Source of the DNA: an uncultured euryarchaeote
GTDB taxonomy: Archaea > Thermoplasmatota > Poseidoniia > Poseidoniales > Poseidoniaceae
Direction of reading: 5' to 3'
Assembly (NCBI GenBank): GCA_937892665.1
Contig: CALBJF010000048.1
Span: 1-5,093, forward strand
Length of the DNA stretch: 5,093 bases
Position 1 is the stretch's first letter; each line of letters starts with the position of its first letter. The translations under genes were made by a program, and so were the position numbers. This document shows positions 1 to 5,093 of this stretch, one piece after another. The notes under the pieces were generated by a model. The model was not told the DNA's origin, ran no database searches, and was given only the letters and a program-made list of their open reading frames with translations.

Positions 1-11
1 CTAGAAAGGCT

Positions 12-28
12 AGTCCTTCATATGGACT
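12..28. repeat. Short inverted repeat downstream of nmd3
   Basis: AGTCC (12-16) and GGACT (24-28) form a 5-bp stem with a 7-nt loop just after the NMD3 stop. Next to it CTAG occurs twice (1-4 and 10-13). Without a following T-run in view on the minus strand, function as a transcription end or RNA processing site is only a possibility. Confidence 0.25.
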
Positions 29-29
29 C

Positions 30-1097
30 CTATGATTTTGTATGGTCAAGAGCCATATCGTGAAGAGCTAAGAATTCCCCTTCGACATTTGCTAAGCGTA
101 ATGTTGGCGCTCCATCATAATCCCAAGGGAGGCGGACTGAGGTCATTTTCCAGGTCTCTGGATTAAGGAATTCTGCAACTGAATCATCTTTGTCTAATAC
201 ATCAACTGTAAGATGATTTTTCATTTGGGCTATGACGATGACATTATCCAAATCTCTCCAAGTAGCACCGGTACGTTCCTGTCGTGCGATACGTTCCATA
301 AGTGCACCATCTTTCGACCAAGAACTTGGTCTCCAATAGTCGCCTCTCCATCGAATAACATCACCCAAATCATAGCCTGGTTTTCGATAAAGAAGCGTCA
401 GTCGAGTGACATCAGCTCCGTCTTTCCGTCCGACAGTTGTGTTGGTTTCTACAACTTGCCCACCCCAGTTATCTGTCAAATGCCGACCCCATGATCGAGC
501 AAGTCCCTTTGAACCAAGGACTACATCATAGCCTCCTGTTACAGATCCTTCACTTGTGATAAAGAACATCGGATCATCACTCAAATTTTCAATAACATTA
601 TCCAAACTCGCTCGCAATATGTTGAGTTCTTCTTCTTCAAGTCGGCGGCCTGTCGAACGTAACTGTACAGTTGCTTCAAAGTAATTTCCTGCTCGTCGCG
701 TGCATGTCAAACAAACACCGTTCGACATTCTTGCCCGCATAGTGAATTCATCTTCGTAATGCAAATCGTCGATAACCCCTTCAACTTGTAGGTGGAGTAA
801 TGTGTGACGGTCCGAAACCGTTTGAGATTGGCAAGCCAGCCCGATTTCTTCAGCACGCTCATGGAATGCAACATTTCGTTGAATAAGTTCATCCCATAAT
901 TTGTCTTCTGGCACATCAACCCAACGGCCATGCATGTCAATAAGTCCACATCGGGCACAACGGGTGAAGTTTGTGTTTTCTGGGACTTCTGCAATACGTG
1001 TACGGGCTCTTGTACAAGGTTCGCACATACGGTCAGCATAGAGAGGTGGATCACTTCCACAGATAAGGCAAAATTCGCCACCAAGTCCTTTCGTCAT
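30..1097 (-). CDS. nmd3: NMD3 family 50S/60S ribosomal subunit biogenesis protein
   Basis: This 355-residue protein matches the archaeal form of NMD3, which in eukaryotes binds the 60S subunit and acts as its nuclear export adaptor; the archaeal protein is presumed to act in late large-subunit maturation in the cytoplasm. The N-terminus carries the treble of CxxC pairs expected of the family: C10/C13, C25/C28 and C47/C50, with a further pair C129/C132 that opens the diagnostic segment CLTCTRRAGNYFEATVQLR (129-147). Residues 190-240 (DVVLGSKGLAR..., ending LLYRKP) and the following GDVIRW (245-250) fit the central and SH3-like domains. It has the compact archaeal length and lacks the long eukaryotic C-terminal export-signal tail. 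The ATG lies 9 bp past the ccmD stop and has GAGG 7 nt upstream, so it is read as the last gene of the ccm transcript. Family call is firm; the exact archaeal role is inferred. Confidence 0.9.
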   Translation of the reverse strand: MTKGLGGEFCLICGSDPPLYADRMCEPCTRARTRIAEVPENTNFTRCARCGLIDMHGRWVDVPEDKLWDELIQRNVAFHERAEEIGLACQSQTVSDRHTLLHLQVEGVIDDLHYEDEFTMRARMSNGVCLTCTRRAGNYFEATVQLRSTGRRLEEEELNILRASLDNVIENLSDDPMFFITSEGSVTGGYDVVLGSKGLARSWGRHLTDNWGGQVVETNTTVGRKDGADVTRLTLLYRKPGYDLGDVIRWRGDYWRPSSWSKDGALMERIARQERTGATWRDLDNVIVIAQMKNHLTVDVLDKDDSVAEFLNPETWKMTSVRLPWDYDGAPTLRLANVEGEFLALHDMALDHTKS

Positions 1098-1104
1098 AAT
1101 ATCG

Positions 1105-1109
1105 CCTCA
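1105..1109 (-). promoter_or_regulatory. Shine-Dalgarno site for nmd3, overlapping the ccmD stop
   Basis: On the minus strand TGAGG lies 7 nt before the NMD3 ATG at 1097, and its TGA is the ccmD stop codon. This supports the chosen NMD3 start and suggests translational coupling to ccmD. Confidence 0.55.
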
Positions 1110-1256
1110 CTCTTCACCGTCGGTATGAATCTGCTCAATTGCATGGATTCGCTGTTCCAAATCCTTGCTTCGGGCAAAAACAGTCCACGTCCATATTCCA
1201 ATGCCAAACAGCATCCCGATATACGCAACTGCAAGATACATCATTCCTTCTGCCAT
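1107..1256 (-). CDS. ccmD: CcmD-like small membrane protein of cytochrome c maturation
   Basis: A 49-codon open frame sits exactly between ccmC and nmd3 (5 bp after the ccmC stop, 9 bp before the nmd3 start). The protein begins MAEGMMYLAVAYIGMLFGIG, has one hydrophobic helix at about residues 6-28, then a basic stretch ARSK (28-31) and a polar coil LEQRIHAIEQI (33-43), ending acidic (DGEE). That is the layout of CcmD: an N-out helix with a short Tyr-containing start, a cytoplasmic Arg/Lys patch and an LE-rich helix. CcmD in bacteria holds CcmE-heme to CcmABC and helps release holo-CcmE. Position right after ccmC is the usual place for ccmD. AAGGTG 8 nt upstream of the ATG gives a good ribosome binding site. 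Proteins this small carry little sequence signal, so the call rests on topology plus position; a non-homologous accessory peptide of the complex is the alternative. Confidence 0.75.
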   Translation of the reverse strand: MAEGMMYLAVAYIGMLFGIGIWTWTVFARSKDLEQRIHAIEQIHTDGEE

Positions 1257-1261
1257 TGTTC

Positions 1262-1993
1262 TCACACCTTATCCATTGACTTTTGAATCCTTTCAAGCCG
1301 TTGTTCAAGAGAGGTTATTCTCATGCTCATCAGGATGTGGCCAATAATGAAAATTGTAAAGGAAATTGCTCCAATGAAGAGGATGACTGCCATTTCTCCA
1401 GCAAGGCTTCCTCCATCGCCCCCTCCAACAACTGGGCCTGGATGTCTAATTTGCCACAATCTTGTCGCAACATACGTAACTGGTACTAGGACAAAACCGT
1501 ACAACCCAAACGTGGAAAATGTATCTCTTGTTTCAACTCCGTCTGGTTGTGATTGACGTCCAAGAACCAAAAACAGTGAAAGAAATGTAAGCAATCCAAA
1601 TGTGTTGAGTCGAACATCGGTCCAATCCCAAGGAACACCCCACTCTGCAGCGCCCCAAACCATGCCGCTCCATACTGTCATGAGACCAGTTGCTAATCCT
1701 GCTTCAGCGCCTGCTACGTGCATTCTCCATCCAAGATTTGAACGTTTGAAGAACCACATCGCCGAACCTACGAAAAGAAATCCAAAGGCAATAAAAGCCG
1801 CCCAAGCGGCAGGTACGTGCCAGTAGAAGATTCGTTGTGCATCAGGTGATTCAAAAGCATTGATGGAAACACTCGGGGCTTTGAGTAAAGCAAGACCTAA
1901 GGTTAATCCGATTCCAAAAAAACCGAGGAGAAGAATTACTTCTGCCCCTCTCTTGCTCATAGTTCTGCCAACCGCTATCTCTCTTTGAATCAT
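1262..1993 (-). CDS. ccmC: Heme handling membrane protein CcmC
   Basis: CcmC binds heme at the outer face of the membrane and passes it to the chaperone CcmE. The 243-residue length is that of typical CcmC, with six hydrophobic helices at roughly 17-37, 58-81, 95-113, 129-146, 158-178 and 198-223. Both expected axial heme ligands are visible: H59 in the YWHVPAAW segment and H184 in RLWQIRHPGP. The tryptophan-rich heme motif lies between helices 3 and 4 at W113-L129, with WGVPWDW (118-124) followed by TDVRLNT; this departs from the usual WxWDxRLT by what looks like one extra residue. The cytoplasmic tail (225-243) contains LEQRLERIQ. The gene begins 6 bp after the ccmAB stop; GAGAGG directly precedes M1 with tight spacing, and M12 (1960) is a second possible start that leaves all helices intact. 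Family assignment is strong; the start is less certain. Confidence 0.9.
   Translation of the reverse strand: MIQREIAVGRTMSKRGAEVILLLGFFGIGLTLGLALLKAPSVSINAFESPDAQRIFYWHVPAAWAAFIAFGFLFVGSAMWFFKRSNLGWRMHVAGAEAGLATGLMTVWSGMVWGAAEWGVPWDWTDVRLNTFGLLTFLSLFLVLGRQSQPDGVETRDTFSTFGLYGFVLVPVTYVATRLWQIRHPGPVVGGGDGGSLAGEMAVILFIGAISFTIFIIGHILMSMRITSLEQRLERIQKSMDKV
1265..1270 (-). promoter_or_regulatory. Shine-Dalgarno site for ccmD
   Basis: AAGGTG on the minus strand ends 8 nt before the ATG at 1256. It lies within the last codons of ccmC and supports the small gene as a real translated frame. Confidence 0.6.
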
Positions 1994-1999
1994 TGCCTC

Positions 2000-3247
2000 T
2001 CAGATGAGATTAGAATCAGTAATCCATTGCACCAATAGAGCAAATGGGAGAATAAGTGTCGGTGTTAACATTCGGGTAAATGCGGCTCTTGGCCGAGCCA
2101 ATCGGGCTGAAGTTAAGTCAAACATACGGACAATAAACATCGTTGAAGCCGTTAGGAGAGAACCAATGACAACCAGTCCCCATGAAATTGTCAGGTCCAT
2201 TGCTAACTGTGTGAGAAGAGTCAGTGCAAACCCAAGTATTGCTCCGTGAATATACGAAGATGGAATGCCTTGCTTATGTGCTTTCCACCAAGCTAAAGAT
2301 CTGTGCTCATGAAGCATCTGAACCATGCTGTCACCCACCAAACCGGCAGCAAATGCGGAACTCAAGAGGAGTCCTGATTTTTGAATTGTGCCTGTATCAA
2401 GTTTCGTTGGGTCAACCAACGCCAGGAGAATTCCTAATGTCAAAAAACCAGCAATTCCGTTGTAGGCTAATGTTGACATGGTGCGATTATTCGATACAAC
2501 CCCATTCCGCAACGCAACCCATCCCTTTGGAGGAAGATGCGCCATATCGTCTCGAACAATTTCTGCGGTGGATTCTTGGTTAATTTCAACCATTCCTTCG
2601 ATATTATATTGGTGAGTTGCACACTCTTCGAACTCCTTATTGTGGCTTGCGATAAGAACCGCATGACCTTTCTGTCTGAGATAATGAATGTCTTCAATAA
2701 GACTCGAGCGAGAAGCTTGGTCTAAACCAGAGTCTGGTTCGTCAAGAAAAATAAGACGCGGTTCCTTTGAGATAAATCCAGGGAGAACGCCAGCAATCAT
2801 TGCCACTTTTCTTCTCTGACCGCCTGATAACTGTGCAATGAGGTCATGCTTCCTGTGTTTGAGATTGTATCGTTCTAGAATTGAATCCATTCCTATTCTC
2901 GATCCGGCTATATCCATCGTGTTAAGCAGATGCTCTTCGATGCGTTGGCTCCCCATACATCCATCTGCTTGGAGAGTTAAGCCAAACGGGTATACGGGTT
3001 TACCGCCTTTGCCTGTTTCATCGATTAATAGTTCTCCATAATGATGCACTGAGCCTGCTTCAAGTGGTATTAAGCCCGCTGCTGCTTCGATGATAGTGGA
3101 CTTTCCTTCTCCGTTTGTTCCATTGAATAAAACCACTTGCCCGCTTGAAACTTTTAGGTCCAACTGAGATAAAACGGTCTTCATTCCTCGACGAACGGTA
3201 ACGCTGTTCAAGTTGAGCAACGCACCGGTCATGGTTTGGCCAAGCAT
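2000..3247 (-). CDS. Fused CcmA ATPase and CcmB-like membrane domain
   Basis: The first half is a complete ABC ATPase: Walker A GTNGEGKST (43-51), Q-loop Q93, signature LSGGQ (140-144), Walker B LIFLDEP with catalytic E170, D-loop GLD (174-176) and switch H202. Its size and position before ccmC fit CcmA, the ATPase whose hydrolysis frees heme-CcmE from CcmC. After a linker, residues 255-411 hold about five hydrophobic helices (near 257-278, 290-308, 330-348, 355-374, 392-411). The spacing of these, and the proline-containing last helix (TPTLILPFALLV, 395-406), recall CcmB, but the region is about 170 residues against some 220 in CcmB and seems to lack the last helix. No separate ccmB is seen in the window. 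The start may be M1 or M6 (ATG at 3232); neither has a clear Shine-Dalgarno. The ATPase call is certain, CcmA is well supported by context, and the CcmB identity is inference; another ABC-2 type permease half is the alternative. Confidence 0.85.
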   Translation of the reverse strand: MLGQTMTGALLNLNSVTVRRGMKTVLSQLDLKVSSGQVVLFNGTNGEGKSTIIEAAAGLIPLEAGSVHHYGELLIDETGKGGKPVYPFGLTLQADGCMGSQRIEEHLLNTMDIAGSRIGMDSILERYNLKHRKHDLIAQLSGGQRRKVAMIAGVLPGFISKEPRLIFLDEPDSGLDQASRSSLIEDIHYLRQKGHAVLIASHNKEFEECATHQYNIEGMVEINQESTAEIVRDDMAHLPPKGWVALRNGVVSNNRTMSTLAYNGIAGFLTLGILLALVDPTKLDTGTIQKSGLLLSSAFAAGLVGDSMVQMLHEHRSLAWWKAHKQGIPSSYIHGAILGFALTLLTQLAMDLTISWGLVVIGSLLTASTMFIVRMFDLTSARLARPRAAFTRMLTPTLILPFALLVQWITDSNLI

Positions 3248-3293
3248 CGCCTATGAATGAATGCTACGACAGGACAACACACATTAGAAACGA
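3248..3293. promoter_or_regulatory. Divergent promoter region of ccm operon and rhomboid gene
   Basis: The two divergent genes are only 46 bp apart, so both promoters must sit here or reach into the opposite coding starts. No Shine-Dalgarno is seen before either ATG, which suits leaderless or short-leader transcripts. Weak AT-rich candidates for TATA-like boxes are TATGAATGA (3252-3260) for the plus gene and, on the minus strand, TTTCTAATG (3283-3291) for the operon; neither is a good match to the archaeal consensus. The promoter function is inferred from gene layout. Confidence 0.45.
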
Positions 3294-4352
3294 ATGATTG
3301 GCACTTCTATGGGGCTCATGTTGATGACAACATTTGGTCCAATCGAATGGGTTTTATTGAGCATATGGTTTCTAGCCGTATCGGCTCCAATTGTTTATTC
3401 TATCACAAATAAAACACCTGTGGCCTTAGGGATTTCAGTTGCTTTGCTTCTTGGTTACATCGTCCAGTACTCGTATGTTGTGATGAGAAACTACGATGTT
3501 GACATTTACTTCGTGTGGGCTGATTTCATGCTCATTCCAACTCGACTCGACTCTCCAACTTGGCTGCATACACTCGCCAGTGCTGGATTTTTACACAGTC
3601 AAAGTGATGTTACACATGTACTTGGTAACGTTTTGGTGATTGCTCTTGTTGGGATCCCACTTGAGCAGCGACTCGGAACGAACCGCTTCATCATCGTCTA
3701 TGTTCTTGGTTTACTTGGTGGTTCAATCGCATGGGTTTTGTTCAATATGGACTCTTCGACGCCTTCTTGGGGTGCATCAGGAGCAGCGTTTGGATTGTTG
3801 GGAGCCTATCTTTCAGGGTGGCCACGGGATGAAATTCCGTTCCCTCTCATTTTGATAAGGCCATGGCCTGTCACGATTATTGCTCTTTTTTACTTTGGAT
3901 TTGAACTGGTTAGGGCTTTCTCAACAGTTGGTCTTGGTACGTATTCGACAGTCGCCCACATGGCTCACATTGGAGGATTCGTTCTAGCGTATGCAGCCGT
4001 GCCCTTCATTGCAAGAGGTGGACCATATCCGATGGGTGTAGTCGACGGAGGACCGAAAGGATTTGGAAACGCTCGTGCCCGTCTTGATAGAATAAAAGCA
4101 AACATGGTTGATCTTTCCGAAAGAGATGATCCATGGGCCGAGCTGGGATATGATTTGCCAAAGAAGCTGAAGGAGCCTTTTAGAAAACTAAGAGAGGCAT
4201 CGGATGAAGCAGAAACTCGACTCGCTTGGATGGAGCATATTGCGGATGCAGGTGATTGTCCAGTATGTTCTTCTCCATTAGGAATGGTTGAACGAAAAGA
4301 TGGGCCGCAATTGCAGTGTTCACAACAGCCTACCCATCTTTCATGGCCTTAG
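3294..4352 (+). CDS. Rhomboid family intramembrane serine protease with C-terminal zinc-ribbon-like tail
   Basis: Rhomboids cut substrate proteins within or near the membrane using a Ser-His dyad. Here the nucleophile is S162 in GASGAAFGLLG (160-170) and the partner is H225 in AHIGGF (224-229); N112 in HVLGN (108-112) is the expected oxyanion-hole residue, and LEQRLG (123-128) is the usual loop after that helix. Hydrophobic helices fall near 16-36, 43-63, 105-122, 131-150, 160-176, 191-209 and 219-239, consistent with a six-helix core plus one added N-terminal helix. The histidine pair in the first catalytic helix is spaced H101-x6-H108, wider than the common H-x4-H. A soluble tail of about 110 residues follows, charged and probably helical at 255-316, ending in CPVC (322-325) and C342 with H348, which could bind zinc. 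The ATG at 3294 is the first after an in-frame stop at 3285; M6 and M9 are alternatives. Physiological substrate unknown. Confidence 0.9.
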   Translation: MIGTSMGLMLMTTFGPIEWVLLSIWFLAVSAPIVYSITNKTPVALGISVALLLGYIVQYSYVVMRNYDVDIYFVWADFMLIPTRLDSPTWLHTLASAGFLHSQSDVTHVLGNVLVIALVGIPLEQRLGTNRFIIVYVLGLLGGSIAWVLFNMDSSTPSWGASGAAFGLLGAYLSGWPRDEIPFPLILIRPWPVTIIALFYFGFELVRAFSTVGLGTYSTVAHMAHIGGFVLAYAAVPFIARGGPYPMGVVDGGPKGFGNARARLDRIKANMVDLSERDDPWAELGYDLPKKLKEPFRKLREASDEAETRLAWMEHIADAGDCPVCSSPLGMVERKDGPQLQCSQQPTHLSWP

Positions 4353-4435
4353 AGTTAGGTCTGAAACAGTGTGAAACATTGAACGTAACAACGATAGCAT
4401 CAAAATAGGCGAGGTGTTGGTCTATCTTGGCCATT
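4353..4435 (+). other. Intergenic region between rhomboid and protease precursor genes
   Basis: This 83-bp gap has no hairpin followed by a T-run and no clear TATA box. It holds a short direct repeat TGAAACA (4362-4368 and 4372-4378, exactly 10 bp apart) and, near its right end, the ribosome binding site of the next gene. A promoter for the downstream gene probably lies here, with CAAAATAG (4401-4408) the most AT-rich candidate but too close to the ribosome site to be convincing. Confidence 0.4.
4411..4416 (+). promoter_or_regulatory. Shine-Dalgarno site that bears on the start of the last gene
   Basis: GAGGTG is a perfect match to the anti-Shine-Dalgarno of archaeal 16S rRNA. It lies 10 nt before an in-frame TTG (4427) but 19 nt before the ATG at 4436, so it favours the TTG as the true start, or else is not used. 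Confidence 0.5.
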
Positions 4436-5093
4436 ATGTCGAATCCACGATATCAACAGTCTCGAACGCCTGCTTTTTTGTTGGTATTTCTTATGCTATT
4501 GGTTCCATGTACTGCGTTTGTAAGTTCCCAAGGAAGTTTAGAGGCTCCTCTTAAAGAGACCCATGCATCAGCAATTCTCGTCGATGGCTTGCCGCCGCTT
4601 TTATGTGGTGACGAAATCTGCGAACGCCCTCTTCGGGAATACGAGCGTGATGGACGATTTGCAACTCGAGAGTATAGTTCATGGCAAGCATATGGTCCTG
4701 ATTTAGATTGGAATGGGATGGATGACCGCCTCCAGCATATTCTAAATGGGGAAGAATCGATGTCTCCTACTGCAATTGTTGGCCCAGACGGAAAGAAGTC
4801 AGTGGCAATTGTTGTCGATTACGCTTGGCATCCCACAGAGATTGAAATCTCTCAACTCAAGAATGTGCTTAATCAGCACGGCTGGGTTGGTGAAGAACAA
4901 GGCGCTTGGTTTTCAGAACTCAACAGCATTGATTCTCTTGTGGTCGATAAAGTTCCAGTTTCCGCTCTAATGGATATTTACTTCCTTGAGGGAGTCGTTG
5001 TCATCGAAATGCAAAATGTAATGATGCCTACGAACGATATTGCAACCCGTGCTATGATGGCTCGGGAATCTGATATTTATTCCAACACCGTAT
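4436..5093 (+). CDS. Secreted protease precursor, probable subtilisin-like (S8) pro-region, partial
   Basis: The frame is open from 4436 to the window edge (219 complete codons, no stop). A signal peptide is clear: basic N-terminus with R5 and R10, hydrophobic core at 13-29 (AFLLVFLMLLVPC...), and likely cleavage near residues 27-32. The mature start carries a close cysteine pair, C57 and C62 (LCGDEIC), that could form a disulfide outside the cell. Residues 110-195 alternate strands and helices (VAIVVDY, ISQLKNVLNQHGW, FLEGVVVIEMQN) like a protease pro-domain, and the end ATRAMMARESDIYSNTV (203-219) is the kind of segment that directly precedes the catalytic domain (GxGVxIAVLDTG) in archaeal S8 proteases. 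The catalytic Asp, His and Ser would lie past the edge, so the protease call is inference. Start could instead be TTG at 4427, adding three residues. Another secreted protein with an inhibitor-like domain is possible. Confidence 0.65.
   Translation, partial: MSNPRYQQSRTPAFLLVFLMLLVPCTAFVSSQGSLEAPLKETHASAILVDGLPPLLCGDEICERPLREYERDGRFATREYSSWQAYGPDLDWNGMDDRLQHILNGEESMSPTAIVGPDGKKSVAIVVDYAWHPTEIEISQLKNVLNQHGWVGEEQGAWFSELNSIDSLVVDKVPVSALMDIYFLEGVVVIEMQNVMMPTNDIATRAMMARESDIYSNTV

Noticed and set aside
213..494. Open frame of 93 codons on the plus strand
   Set aside because: It is antisense to the well-supported NMD3 gene, has no ribosome site and its translation shows no recognisable domain.
707..1084. 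Second minus-strand frame of 125 codons
   Set aside because: It is a shifted frame inside the NMD3 gene, whose own frame holds the conserved CxxC pairs.
930..1286. Plus-strand frame covering the ccmC/ccmD/nmd3 junctions
   Set aside because: It runs antisense across three genes with good ribosome sites and has a Cys/Ser/His-rich composition typical of a shadow frame.
1916..1922. T-run on the minus strand as a transcription terminator
   Set aside because: It encodes the first helix of CcmC (GFFG) and lies inside the operon, where termination would cut off ccmC.
2224..2583. Plus-strand frame of 119 codons
   Set aside because: It is antisense to the membrane half of the CcmA-CcmB fusion and shows no domain.
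3886..3891. T6 run on the plus strand as a terminator
   Set aside because: It lies within the rhomboid coding region before the catalytic histidine, and T6 is weak.
4502..4513. Lipoprotein box around C25 of the last gene
   Set aside because: The residues before the cysteine are LVP; proline at the -1 position does not fit the usual Gly/Ala/Ser, so a normal signal peptide is more likely.
4746..4970. Plus-strand frame of 74 codons
   Set aside because: It is an out-of-frame shadow inside the partial secreted precursor, whose frame carries the signal peptide and runs to the window edge.
1..5093. tRNA, rRNA, CRISPR array, insertion sequence or integrase
   Set aside because: None was seen on reading both strands: coding genes fill nearly all of the window, the gaps are 83 bp or less, and no long terminal repeats or regularly spaced repeats occur.

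Overview
The window looks like archaeal DNA, most likely from a planktonic marine euryarchaeon such as the Poseidoniales (Marine Group II). The strongest clue is a full-length NMD3-type ribosome biogenesis protein (30-1097, minus), a family found in archaea and eukaryotes but not bacteria. The genes are tightly packed, with Shine-Dalgarno motifs inside the operon and none obvious at the operon heads. The placement in Poseidoniales is an inference from overall gene character, not from a marker search.

Layout. The minus strand from 3247 down to 30 holds a compact four-gene cluster: (1) a one-chain CcmA ATPase joined to a membrane domain that resembles a short CcmB (3247-2000); (2) the heme-handling membrane protein CcmC (1993-1262); (3) a 49-residue single-helix protein of the CcmD type (1256-1107), easily missed because it is so short; (4) NMD3 (1097-30). 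The gaps are 6, 5 and 9 bp, so the four are almost certainly one transcript. The plus strand holds a rhomboid intramembrane serine protease with a C-terminal zinc-ribbon-like tail (3294-4352), divergent from the ccm cluster across only 46 bp. It is followed by the start of a secreted protein (4436 to the window end) that looks like the N-terminal pro-region of a subtilisin-like (S8) protease precursor, cut by the window edge before any catalytic residue.

How the genes work together. CcmA/B, CcmC and CcmD are the parts of cytochrome c maturation system I that release heme for loading on the chaperone CcmE, outside the membrane. CcmE, CcmF and CcmH are not in the window and should lie elsewhere if the pathway is complete. 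NMD3 acts on the large ribosomal subunit and has no obvious functional link to heme; it appears to be a passenger in the operon. The rhomboid and the secreted protease precursor are both proteolytic but need not be functionally coupled.

No RNA gene, CRISPR array, insertion sequence, integrase or clear wholly new system is visible. The points worth a second look are the CcmA-CcmB fusion with a short membrane half, the tiny CcmD with a coil motif shared with the CcmC tail, the altered tryptophan-rich motif of CcmC, the rhomboid with widened His spacing plus zinc-ribbon tail, and the ambiguous start of the last gene.
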